Shown piece after piece: positions 1 through 6,532 of a stretch of 10,983 nucleotides of DNA (position 1 is the first letter of the stretch; every line of letters starts with the position of its first letter). Both the position numbers and the translations under genes were made by a program. The notes beneath the pieces were generated by a model. It worked only from the letters and a program-made list of their open reading frames with translations. It searched no databases and had not been told where the DNA came from. The DNA is taken from positions 1-10,983 of the forward strand of contig JACZQQ010000074.1 in assembly GCA_022545645.1 (NCBI GenBank). Reading direction: 5' to 3'. The DNA is from Acidobacteriota bacterium. GTDB taxonomy: Bacteria; Acidobacteriota; UBA6911; RPQK01; JADFOI01.

Positions 1-1
1 G

Positions 2-232
2 ATCGTCATGGAAATTCAGCATGAGGCGGTGTCCCTTGAAGAGAAACTCACGGAAATTCGACGTCTGCTGACGGTGCAGGACGAATTCCTTTTCTCGCTG
101 TTTTTTCAGAAAAAAATATCCCGCCTTCATCTTGCGGTTACCTTTTTTGCTTTGCTGGAGCTGACAAGGCTGCAGGAGATTCAACTGGTTCAAAAGGGTC
201 TTTTCGAGGACATTCGTATTCGGGCATGTTAG
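2..232 (+). CDS. scpA: Segregation and condensation protein A, C-terminal part (5' end outside window)
   Basis: This is the last 76 codons of a gene that enters from the left edge; the frame is open from base 2 and stops with TAG at 230-232. ScpA is the kleisin that bridges the Smc ATPase heads and, with ScpB, forms the condensin-like complex that compacts and segregates the chromosome. The visible part matches the C-terminal winged helix of the family: a helical stretch leads to the hydrophobic core HLAVTFFALLELTRL, then a Q-x-G-x-F-x-D-I-R-I strand at the very end. The identification is strengthened by scpB starting inside its last codons (ATGTTAG overlap), the usual arrangement. The internal Met at base 8 is not a true start. 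N-terminal domains cannot be assessed. Confidence 0.88.
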   Translation: MVMEIQHEAVSLEEKLTEIRRLLTVQDEFLFSLFFQKKISRLHLAVTFFALLELTRLQEIQLVQKGLFEDIRIRAC

Positions 233-759
233 AAGCGGCACTGCCCAATCAGATCCTGGCTATTCTCTTTGTGGCAAAAGAGCCACTGACTCTTGATCAG
301 CTGCAGGAAGTCTATCCCGACACACCGGTGGACGAACTCCAGAAAAGTCTGGACCAGCTAATATCGGAATTTAACTCTTTTCAACGGGCCGTTGAGATTC
401 GCCAGGTTGGGGGCGGCTATAGGATGACCACCCGCCCCAATCATCACGAGGACATTCGAAACTACCTGAAAACAAAGCCTTCCGCTAAACTGTCGTTGGC
501 GGCCTTGGAGACACTGGCGGTGGTTGCCTACAAGCAGCCTGTGACGCTCCCGGAAATCATGGAGATCCGTGGGATCAAGGGAACCTCCACGATCCACACG
601 CTGCTTGAGAAAAAGCTGATCGAAACCCGGGGGCGAAAGAAAGTCGTGGGGCTACCGATCATGTATGGAACCGCCAAGGAATTTACCCTTCATTTTGGGC
701 TCAAGGACCTTTCCGAGCTGCCCACCTTAGAAGAACTGCAAGAGGTTCTCACCCCATAG
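226..759 (+). CDS. scpB: Segregation and condensation protein B
   Basis: A 177-residue protein of normal ScpB length. ScpB dimers bind the central part of ScpA and regulate the Smc ATPase. Two winged-helix units are expected; the first covers about residues 8-80 and the second about 88-165. The second holds the family signature: LSLAALETLAVVAYKQPVT (89-107), then E-I-M-E-I-R-G-I-K-G, the recognition-helix region and GRKKVVGLPIMYGTAKEF, with FGLKDLSELPTL close to the end. The ATG at 226 overlaps the scpA stop by 7 bases and has only a distant GAGGA upstream (206-210), so translation is probably coupled to scpA. The family's usual G-R-P after the GR motif is G-L-P here, a minor change. The gene ends 76 bases before the pseudouridine synthase. 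Confidence 0.95.
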   Translation: MLEAALPNQILAILFVAKEPLTLDQLQEVYPDTPVDELQKSLDQLISEFNSFQRAVEIRQVGGGYRMTTRPNHHEDIRNYLKTKPSAKLSLAALETLAVVAYKQPVTLPEIMEIRGIKGTSTIHTLLEKKLIETRGRKKVVGLPIMYGTAKEFTLHFGLKDLSELPTLEELQEVLTP

Positions 760-803
760 AGGGGCGGAGAAGCTCGAAACGGTCGTATTTCCTCCAAACC
801 TGG

Positions 804-815
804 ATGATGCATCAT
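804..815. repeat. Perfect 12-bp palindrome in the scpB-rluB gap
   Basis: ATGATGCATCAT is a perfect dyad lying 20 bases before the start codon of the pseudouridine synthase and just upstream of its ribosome binding site. It is too short and AT-rich to act as a terminator. It could be a site for a dimeric DNA-binding protein or simply chance; no second copy was noticed in the window. Confidence 0.3.
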
Positions 816-824
816 ACGGGCTAA

Positions 825-830
825 AAGGAG
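825..830 (+). promoter_or_regulatory. Shine-Dalgarno site of the pseudouridine synthase gene
   Basis: AAGGAG lies 5 bases before the ATG at 836. It is the clearest ribosome binding site in the window and fixes this start. Confidence 0.75.
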
Positions 831-835
831 TCCTC

Positions 836-1570
836 ATGCTAGAGCGGCTACAGAAAGTCGTGGCAGCTGCAGGAGTCGCCTCGCGCCGAAAGGCAGAGCA
901 GCTCATCCTGGAGGGGCGTGTTTCGGTCAATGGCCAAACCGTCACTCGATTGGGTACCAAAGTTGATCCCCGGCAGGATCACGTCAAGGTGGACGGTAAA
1001 CTGATTCGGCCGGAGCCTCTGGAGTACTTTATCGTCAACAAACCCCAGGGTGTCCTGAGTGCCGCATCCGATCCTTCAAATCGCCCTCTTGTGACCCAGC
1101 TGGTGCGCTCGAAAAGAAGACTTTATCCGGTAGGGAGACTGGACTTTCAGAGTGAAGGATTGATGATTTTGACCAATGATGGAGAATTGACCCGAGGGAT
1201 CACTCGAGCAGGAAACCTGGAAAAGGTCTACCAGGTCAAAGTGCACGGCCAACCCAGCCAGGAGAAATTAGACCGGCTTTGTAGGGGAATGAGTATTGAG
1301 GGGGAACAGTTTGCCCGATGCGAGATCAGGGAATTGAAAAGAGCTCGGAATTGTTGGTTTGAAGTGGTTCTTCGGGAGGGAAGGAACCGCCAGATTCGGC
1401 GCATGTTTGAACACGTGGGCCATCGGGTCATGCGCGTTCGCCGAACGGCGATTGGACCGCTGGTTTTGGGAGATCTTCCCCCCGGTGGTTATCGGAAGCT
1501 GACCTCCAGGGAAGTACAATTGCTGCAGGAGAAGAAAAAACCGAAGCAAAAAAGTAAAAAATCAGGATAA
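836..1570 (+). CDS. rluB: RsuA/RluB-family rRNA pseudouridine synthase
   Basis: A 244-residue enzyme that converts a uridine in rRNA to pseudouridine. An S4 RNA-binding domain occupies about residues 2-47 (LQKVVAAAGVASRRKAEQLI, then a G-R-V-x-V-N-G turn). The catalytic domain follows: YFIVNKPQGVLSA at 64-76, the active-site motif GRLDFQSEGL at 100-109 with the catalytic Asp at 103, and the terminal signature REGRNRQIRRM at 180-190. The tail (about 232-244) is a Lys-rich extension, common in the family. The start is supported by AAGGAG at 825-830. The scpA-scpB-rluB order is widespread in bacteria, and RluB (23S helix 89) is the usual member at this locus, but RsuA or RluE/F specificity cannot be excluded by eye. 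The stop is followed 9 bases later by the ribE start, so the two are probably co-transcribed. Confidence 0.88.
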   Translation: MLERLQKVVAAAGVASRRKAEQLILEGRVSVNGQTVTRLGTKVDPRQDHVKVDGKLIRPEPLEYFIVNKPQGVLSAASDPSNRPLVTQLVRSKRRLYPVGRLDFQSEGLMILTNDGELTRGITRAGNLEKVYQVKVHGQPSQEKLDRLCRGMSIEGEQFARCEIRELKRARNCWFEVVLREGRNRQIRRMFEHVGHRVMRVRRTAIGPLVLGDLPPGGYRKLTSREVQLLQEKKKPKQKSKKSG

Positions 1571-1579
1571 TAGAGGGAG

Positions 1580-2800
1580 ATGTTTACCGGAATCGTTCAG
1601 GATATGGGGAAAATCCTTGCCAAGGAGCAGAGCGAGGATGGAGCCAGCTTCGAAATCGGATCGGGAAAAGTGCTGGCGGATCTCAAGCCTGGAGACAGTA
1701 TCAGTGTGGATGGTGTCTGTCTGACGGTGGCAGAGAAGAAGAAGGGGGCGATCCGGTTGGAGTTGGCACCCGAGACGCTCCGTTGCACCAACCTGGGAGA
1801 ACGCCGCTCAGGGGATCAGGTGAATCTCGAGCTCTCGGCCAAACTGACCGATTTTCTGGGAGGACACCTGGTTCAGGGTCATGTGGACCAAACGGGTGAA
1901 GTTCTTGCCATTACGCCGGAAGGGAATTCCAAGATCTTTCGCATCGCCGCTCCAGCCGAGATCCTGCGATACTGCACCCTGAAAGGGAGTATCACGGTCA
2001 ATGGAGTGAGCCTCACTCTCTCGGCCTTAGATTCAGAGAGCTTTGAAGTCACAATCATTCCCCACACCCTCAAGGTGACGAATTTTCAGCAACTCGAGGT
2101 AGGCAACAGCGTGAATCTGGAAGCAGACGTGGTGAGCAAATACGTGGAATCCCACGTGAGCAAATACGTGGACTCCCATGTGCGGCGTCTTCTGGGACTG
2201 TTTGCAGGGTTCTTTTTTCTTAGCTCGACACTGCTTTTTGGAGGCGATTTTGCTCTGGGCCCAAAGTCGATACTGGTTTATTCCAACCAATCCCTCCAGC
2301 AGAAGGAAACCCAATTTGTGTTTCGACTGGCCCGCTTTCGCCCCGACATCTTCCTGGAGTGGGAGTCCAGGACCGATCAAGGGACCATTCACCTTCACCG
2401 AAAGGCGGTCAGCAAGGCCGGGAGGTTCACCGTTAGTTCGCTGTTTGATGTGGGTGTCGCTGTGGAATCTTCTGAAGTGATGACGCTCTGGCTTTCCGAA
2501 AACGTCTACCGGGATCTCACCGAAAAGGGGGAGGCCCGGATTGCCCTCAATCGCTCGCCGATTACACTGACCCTCAAGGATGAGGGAACCTACAGTCTGA
2601 CCCTTAACAAACAGGTTGAGGAGATTCCGGTCATCCATGTGGAGGACAACCGGAAGGGTTTCTGGACCTTTCATAAAAGCGGCGAAAACCCACTGCTCGT
2701 GGAGTATGTCACTCCTTACTTCCATCAACGCCTGAAAACGGTCTCCACGAATCCGAGCAATAAACTCCGTTGGATCAACGAGTTACCGCCTGTCAAATAG
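1580..2800 (+). CDS. ribE: Riboflavin synthase (alpha subunit) with an unusual membrane segment and C-terminal extension
   Basis: Residues 1-188 are a normal riboflavin synthase, which dismutates two 6,7-dimethyl-8-ribityllumazines to riboflavin. The two lumazine-binding repeats are visible: MFTGIV at the N-terminus, SISVDGVCLTV (40-50) and GGHLVQGHVD (94-103), then GSITVNGVSLTL (136-147). The family normally ends near 195-220. Here the reading frame continues to 406 residues. The C-terminal helix is duplicated (VSKYVESH/VSKYVDSH), then comes RRLLGLFAGFFFLSSTLLFGG (202-222), which reads as a membrane segment or a signal peptide. About 185 residues follow, apparently beta-rich and soluble, that I do not recognise. 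A GTG codon at 2180 (residue 201) could start this part as a separate secreted protein (M-R-R-L-L-G-L-F), though no ribosome binding site is evident. So this is either a real fusion or two genes joined by loss of the ribE stop. A GAGGG sequence lies at 1573-1577, very close to the ATG at 1580. No FMN riboswitch precedes it. Confidence 0.85.
   Translation: MFTGIVQDMGKILAKEQSEDGASFEIGSGKVLADLKPGDSISVDGVCLTVAEKKKGAIRLELAPETLRCTNLGERRSGDQVNLELSAKLTDFLGGHLVQGHVDQTGEVLAITPEGNSKIFRIAAPAEILRYCTLKGSITVNGVSLTLSALDSESFEVTIIPHTLKVTNFQQLEVGNSVNLEADVVSKYVESHVSKYVDSHVRRLLGLFAGFFFLSSTLLFGGDFALGPKSILVYSNQSLQQKETQFVFRLARFRPDIFLEWESRTDQGTIHLHRKAVSKAGRFTVSSLFDVGVAVESSEVMTLWLSENVYRDLTEKGEARIALNRSPITLTLKDEGTYSLTLNKQVEEIPVIHVEDNRKGFWTFHKSGENPLLVEYVTPYFHQRLKTVSTNPSNKLRWINELPPVK
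2132..2179 (+). repeat. 24-bp in-frame tandem duplication in ribE
   Basis: Two adjacent 24-base units, 2132-2155 and 2156-2179, differ at only two positions. Both begin GTGAGCAAATACGTGGA and encode VSKYVESH and VSKYVDSH. The duplication sits at the normal C-terminal helix of riboflavin synthase, directly before the hydrophobic segment. It keeps the frame and looks recent. Confidence 0.9.
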
Positions 2801-2841
2801 AAACTTTGCATTTGCGTCTGGGGTGTGATGGGAGATTTCGC

Positions 2842-2847
2842 TATAAT
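2842..2847 (+). promoter_or_regulatory. Possible -10 element upstream of ribBA
   Basis: A perfect TATAAT lies 35 bases before the ribBA start, in the 82-base gap after ribE. No good -35 hexamer is present at 16-18 bases spacing and there is no extended -10 TG, so the promoter call is weak. AAGGAG (2862-2867) and AGGA (2874-2877) lie between it and the ATG; the closer one has the better spacing. Confidence 0.4.
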
Positions 2848-2882
2848 GAGCCTCGCATTTCAAGGAGAACACTAGGAAAGAC

Positions 2883-4019
2883 ATGTCTTTAGATGAAGTT
2901 ACAGCCGCCATCGAGGATTTTCGCGACGGGAAAATGGTCATCGTCATCGACGAGGAAGATCGTGAGAACGAGGGCGATCTCACCATTGCCGCGGAAAAAG
3001 TGACTCCCGAGGTCATCAACTTCATGGCCAAATATGGACGGGGGTTGATTTGTATGCCCATGACCGGCGAACGGTTGCGCGAGTTGAACATACCCCTGAT
3101 GGTGGCCAAGAATGAATCGATTTATGGAACCGCTTTTTGTGTGAGCATTGAGGCACGCCGGAACGTGTCCACCGGTATTTCTGCCGCCGATCGCGCCATC
3201 ACCGTTCAAACCGCGGCGGATCCCAAATCCCGGCCGGAAGATCTGATCCGGCCGGGTCATATTTTCCCCCTGCGGGCACGTCGAGGAGGAGTCTTGAAGC
3301 GAGCAGGACAGACAGAGGCCGCTGTGGATCTGGCTCGGATCGCAGGGCTCTCTCCAGCCGGCGTCATCTGTGAAATCATGAACGACGATGGGACCATGGC
3401 GCGGCTTCCGGAGTTGAAGGTATTTGGCAAGAAGCACGACCTCAAGATTATCTCCGTTGTCGATCTGATTCATTTTCGTCTCAAGACCGAGCAATTTGTC
3501 AGACAGCTCCAAAGAGTGCCCTTCGATTCAGAGTTTGGACGGTTCGAACTCTGCCTTTTTGAAAATGAATTAGAGGGTGATCTCCATCTGGCATTGGTGA
3601 AGGGGGATCTCAAAGGGAAGGAACCCGTGCTGGTGCGTGTTCAGAAGGAATCGGTGCTGGGAGATGTGTTTTTGACCTTGAAGAGTGATCAGGGACGGGA
3701 ACTCAGACGCTCACTTGAAATGATTGAGCAGGCGGGACGAGGCGTTCTTGTCTATCTCCGGATGAGAGGTGAAGAAAGAGTCCTTATGCGGGAGTTTCAG
3801 CAGCATAAGGCAGCACTAAAAGAGCAGGAACTCCAGCTCGGCCAACCCCACACGGTTGATTTTAGAGATTACGGGATCGGGGCCCAAATACTTGCCAGTT
3901 TAGGCCTTCACAGGATTCGGCTCTTAACCAATCATCCGAAAAAAATGGTGGGATTGGAGGGATTCGAACTCGACGTTGTGGAGCAGATCCCGATCGAAAT
4001 CAAGGAGTCGGTGAGTTAA
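2883..4019 (+). CDS. ribBA: RibBA-type protein: DHBP synthase with a degenerate GTP cyclohydrolase II domain
   Basis: Residues 1-200 are 3,4-dihydroxy-2-butanone-4-phosphate synthase, which makes the four-carbon precursor of riboflavin from ribulose 5-phosphate. The signatures are clear: DEEDRENEGDLTIAAE (23-38), YGRGLICMPM, STGISAADR, RPGHIFPLRA (123-132) and MNDDGTMAR. The usual G-H-T-E-A motif is GQTEA here, with Gln143 at the position of E. coli RibB His153. Residues 205-372 align with GTP cyclohydrolase II (EPVLVRV, DYGIGAQILASLG, IRLLTNHPKKMVGLEGF), but the zinc cysteines are Ser257, Ser268 and Gln270, and the usual L-R-Q-E-G-R-G-I-G-L is LRMRGEERVL. This half is therefore very unlikely to hydrolyse GTP and may be structural or regulatory. 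A separate cyclohydrolase would be needed elsewhere. AGGA at 2874-2877 supports the ATG at 2883. The gene lies 82 bases after ribE and converges on the VWA gene. Confidence 0.9.
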   Translation: MSLDEVTAAIEDFRDGKMVIVIDEEDRENEGDLTIAAEKVTPEVINFMAKYGRGLICMPMTGERLRELNIPLMVAKNESIYGTAFCVSIEARRNVSTGISAADRAITVQTAADPKSRPEDLIRPGHIFPLRARRGGVLKRAGQTEAAVDLARIAGLSPAGVICEIMNDDGTMARLPELKVFGKKHDLKIISVVDLIHFRLKTEQFVRQLQRVPFDSEFGRFELCLFENELEGDLHLALVKGDLKGKEPVLVRVQKESVLGDVFLTLKSDQGRELRRSLEMIEQAGRGVLVYLRMRGEERVLMREFQQHKAALKEQELQLGQPHTVDFRDYGIGAQILASLGLHRIRLLTNHPKKMVGLEGFELDVVEQIPIEIKESVS

Positions 4020-4042
4020 CTCTAGTGAGCTCAAGCGAGCAG

Positions 4043-5047
4043 CTAACCCTTCTTGACCGAATATCCTTCCCGGTGATGGACCTTGAGTTTGTCCGGTTTT
4101 CCATCGCCATCAACGTCTGCCACCACCTCTACCTTGATCTTTCGAAACTTGCCATCCTTCTTGGTATTGGTCGAGATATAGCCTAAGGAGTACTGGCTTC
4201 TGAGCAGTGCCGAGATGGTCTGAAAGATTCCCTTGTAGGCCTGCACAAATCGAGGAAAATAAGCCACTCCACCCGTGTATTTGGCAAAGTACTTGAGGAC
4301 GGCCTCGGCCTGGTAAAGATCCATGCGGACGCTGGTGCCGTAGTCGTTGCGAACGCGTGCATTTCCACCCAAACTGATGGGGTAAATCACCACGTTTGCC
4401 TCTTTCACCTTATCCATAATCTGGTCGAGATTCTTTTTGCTGAAGGTATCCAGCCCCGAGGAGAGCAGGACCATGGCCACTTTGCCCTCCACGTCCGCTA
4501 CCCGATCGAGCACGTCGTAGACGGCGTCATAGAGATTACTTTCCCGGAAGGCGGGAGTATTTAACTTGCGAAGGGCATTGTAGACTTCAGCCTTGTTTTG
4601 AGTGAAGTCCACAAGAATCTCAGGCCGAATGTCATAAGCCACCACCGCAACCCAATCTTCCGGACGCATCTGATCGGCGAACAGATGAGAGCCCAGCCAG
4701 GCCTCATACAGCCACTCCCAGGGGATCACACTGCTGTACTCGGTGACCAGGATGGCCGTGATGGGTGCTTCAATGGGGGTAAAGAAAGTGACGGTCTGCT
4801 CGACCTTTTCTTCGTAGACTTTGAAGTGTTCCTTTCGAAGTCCCTGGATGAGATTTCCATTCTTGTCCTGAACGGTAATGTCCACTTGAACCTGTTCGAC
4901 AGCAACACTTAACGTGGTCCTGCCCTGGGGTTTCTCCTCTTGCTCTTCAATAGGCTTATCCTGTCTTTGAGCTTGAACGGCATCGGGTAGGAGGCCCCAG
5001 ATCAGGGCAAACACAACCAGGACAAAGGCACACAGCAAATTTTTCAT
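4043..5047 (-). CDS. Secreted VWA-domain protein, acidobacterial VWFA-related type
   Basis: A 334-residue exported protein. The N-terminus is a signal peptide (MKNLLCAFVLVVFALIWG, with likely cleavage after A-V-Q-A near residue 26), followed by a charged linker. Residues 48-90 read VAVEQVQVDITVQDKNGN, then L-R-K-E-H-F-K-V-Y-E-E, the beta-rich lead-in typical of the VWFA-related domain abundant in Acidobacteriota. A VWA Rossmann fold spans about 95-285. Its metal site is degenerate: the D-x-S-x-S position reads EYSSV (103-107), and the usual S/T-D-G reads SSG (196-198). The end (IKVEVVADVDGDGKPDK, 304-320) carries a D-x-D-x-D-G calcium-type loop. The function is unknown; family members are thought to mediate surface or protein interactions. 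I chose the ATG at 5047; an in-frame GTG at 5062 is the alternative, and neither has a good ribosome site. The stop lies 23 bases from the ribBA stop, convergent. Upstream on the same strand is the glycerate kinase. Confidence 0.85.
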   Translation of the reverse strand: MKNLLCAFVLVVFALIWGLLPDAVQAQRQDKPIEEQEEKPQGRTTLSVAVEQVQVDITVQDKNGNLIQGLRKEHFKVYEEKVEQTVTFFTPIEAPITAILVTEYSSVIPWEWLYEAWLGSHLFADQMRPEDWVAVVAYDIRPEILVDFTQNKAEVYNALRKLNTPAFRESNLYDAVYDVLDRVADVEGKVAMVLLSSGLDTFSKKNLDQIMDKVKEANVVIYPISLGGNARVRNDYGTSVRMDLYQAEAVLKYFAKYTGGVAYFPRFVQAYKGIFQTISALLRSQYSLGYISTNTKKDGKFRKIKVEVVADVDGDGKPDKLKVHHREGYSVKKG

Positions 5048-5116
5048 GGTGGGGGTATTCACGCTTTTATCTTAGCACACGAGTGAGGAGGGAGAGAATC
5101 CTACTTCAGAGAAATT

Positions 5117-5122
5117 TGTCAA
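5117..5122 (-). promoter_or_regulatory. Possible -35 hexamer of the VWA gene
   Basis: A perfect TTGACA reads on the minus strand in the 96-base gap between the kinase stop and the VWA start. The hexamer 16 bases downstream (GATTCT) matches the -10 consensus at only three positions, so this is a candidate, not a firm promoter. Confidence 0.25.
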
Positions 5123-5143
5123 GAAAACGACACACTAACCGGG

Positions 5144-6478
5144 TTAGGCGTCAATGAGCAGGAAACGCAGGTCCATGACGTTGGTCAGGGTTGGACCGGT
5201 GATGATCAAGTCGCCCAGCTCAGCAAAGAAATGATAGGAATCGTTGCGGTCCAGAAAGCTCTGGATGGAGAGATTCTTTTCCCGAGCCCTTCGGGCGGTA
5301 TCGGGTGAAGCCAGGGCACCAGCCGCATCGGTGGGGCCGTCCGTTCCATCGGATCCCACACTTGCAAACAAGACCTGGGAGTGATTCCAATCGGCGATCT
5401 CGCGAGCACACCAGAGAGCGAACTCCTGATTTCTCCCTCCCTTTCCGGTCCCGGTCATTCGCACCGTGGTTTCACCCCCTGAAATGATACAGCAGGGCGG
5501 TTGAATGGGATCTCCAGTCTCAAGGGCCTGGCGTGCAATGGCGACGTGTGTGAGGGCTACGTCTGCCGTGTTTCCGGTGATCGAAGAGGACAGGATCAGC
5601 GGTGCAAAGCCGAGTTGGCGAGCCTTCTCAGCCGCGGCCTCAAGAGCTTGCATGTTGCAGCCCACGATTACATTGTGCACTCTCTCGAAACGGGGATCAC
5701 CCGGTTTGGGTGTTTCCTCGCTGCCCGGGGTGCCGGCAGCTCCCGATTGGAGATGCTTCAGTACCGACCCCGGGATCTTTTTTTCAAGACCATATCGACG
5801 AATGATCTCCAGGCACTGTGAGAAGGTGGTGGGATCCGGGTTTGTGGGGCCGGAAGCAATGCTTGCCAGATCATCCCCCACCACATCGGAGAGTAAAAGG
5901 GAGATCACTTCAGCGCCCTGGGTGTAATTGAGCAGCTGTCCTCCTTTGACACGACTCAGGTGTTTGCGGATGGTGTTGATTTCCTGGATGGTGGCTTCGC
6001 TTCGCAGCAGCAGGGCGGAGGTTTCCTGCTTCTCCTTAAAGGTGATGGCCGAGACCGGTGCAGGGAGCAGAGCGGAGCCCCCTCCTGAAATCACGACCAA
6101 TAGCAGATCGTTCTTCTGGAGGTTTTCCTGGAGGAAGGCCAAGATACGCCGGGTGGACTCGTACCCTCCTTCATCCGGTTCGGGATGATTTCCCTCAAGG
6201 ACCGTGGTCTTTTGAAGAGTCCCGCCATGGCCGTATTTCACGACCACCATTCCCGCCTCCAATGCATCTCCCAGAACGTCTTCCACGGCGCGAGCCATGG
6301 GAAGTCCTGCCTTACCGGCGCCGATGAGGAAAACCCGCCGCCGGCTCAGAGAGTAAGCCTTGTCCGCGACTTGCAGTTGACCGTCCTTTTGACTCAAGAA
6401 ACGGAGTACGGCACGTTCTGGATCGACGGCTTCAAGAGCACTGCGCTGAATGTGTGCAAGTACCGACCGCAGGTCCAC
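5144..6478 (-). CDS. Glycerate 2-kinase, MOFRL family (GckA/TtuD type)
   Basis: A 444-residue protein of normal length for class II glycerate kinase, which phosphorylates D-glycerate with ATP, usually to 2-phosphoglycerate. The N-terminal domain carries GAGKAG (53-58, with the Lys expected to be essential), HPEPDEGG (98-105), SGGGSALLPAP (131-141) and LLLSDVVGDD (194-203). The C-terminal MOFRL domain carries ISGGETTV (332-339), GKGGRNQEFAL (345-355) and GSDGTDGPTDAAGA (375-388). All the expected motifs look intact. The start is GTG at 6478; a perfect TATAAT lies only 6 bases before it and there is no ribosome binding site, suggesting a leaderless message. The gene is divergent from gpgS, with 54 bases between starts. 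A role in recycling glycerate released from glucosylglycerate is an inference from that context. General serine or glyoxylate-pathway glycerate metabolism is the alternative. Confidence 0.92.
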   Translation of the reverse strand: MDLRSVLAHIQRSALEAVDPERAVLRFLSQKDGQLQVADKAYSLSRRRVFLIGAGKAGLPMARAVEDVLGDALEAGMVVVKYGHGGTLQKTTVLEGNHPEPDEGGYESTRRILAFLQENLQKNDLLLVVISGGGSALLPAPVSAITFKEKQETSALLLRSEATIQEINTIRKHLSRVKGGQLLNYTQGAEVISLLLSDVVGDDLASIASGPTNPDPTTFSQCLEIIRRYGLEKKIPGSVLKHLQSGAAGTPGSEETPKPGDPRFERVHNVIVGCNMQALEAAAEKARQLGFAPLILSSSITGNTADVALTHVAIARQALETGDPIQPPCCIISGGETTVRMTGTGKGGRNQEFALWCAREIADWNHSQVLFASVGSDGTDGPTDAAGALASPDTARRAREKNLSIQSFLDRNDSYHFFAELGDLIITGPTLTNVMDLRFLLIDA

Positions 6479-6484
6479 GGGACC

Positions 6485-6490
6485 ATTATA
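6485..6490 (-). promoter_or_regulatory. -10 hexamer of the glycerate kinase gene, leaderless spacing
   Basis: A perfect TATAAT on the minus strand ends 6 bases before the GTG start. With the usual 6-7 base distance from -10 to the start point, transcription would begin at or next to the G of GTG. The nearest -35-like hexamer, TTGAGA, is at a long 19-base spacing. Confidence 0.5.
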
Positions 6491-6532
6491 GGCTTCTTGT
6501 CCCGATGGGTCTCAAGTGATAAACTTCAAGCC

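Noticed and set aside
2033..2728. 231-codon open frame antisense to the ribE extension
   Set aside because: No family resemblance, no ribosome site, and it overlaps the riboflavin synthase frame, whose coding character is clear at least to residue 188.
2801..2882. FMN riboswitch before ribBA
   Set aside because: The gap is only 82 bases and lacks the conserved RFN-element strings; the ribE upstream gap is just 9 bases.
3951..3976. tRNA-like T-arm string (GGATTCGAACTCGACG-like, reverse orientation)
   Set aside because: It lies within the conserved end of the RibA-like domain (V-G-L-E-G-F-E-L-D) and no acceptor stem, D-arm or anticodon arm can be built around it.
4013..4042. Possible terminator between the convergent ribBA and VWA genes
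   Set aside because: GAGTTAACTC (4013-4022) is a short AT-rich dyad overlapping the ribBA stop, with no GC-rich stem or T-run on either strand.
6185..6532. Upstream extension of the gpgS frame to an ATG at 6185
   Set aside because: It is antisense to the N-terminal half of a well-conserved glycerate kinase and encodes nothing resembling the glycosyltransferase family.
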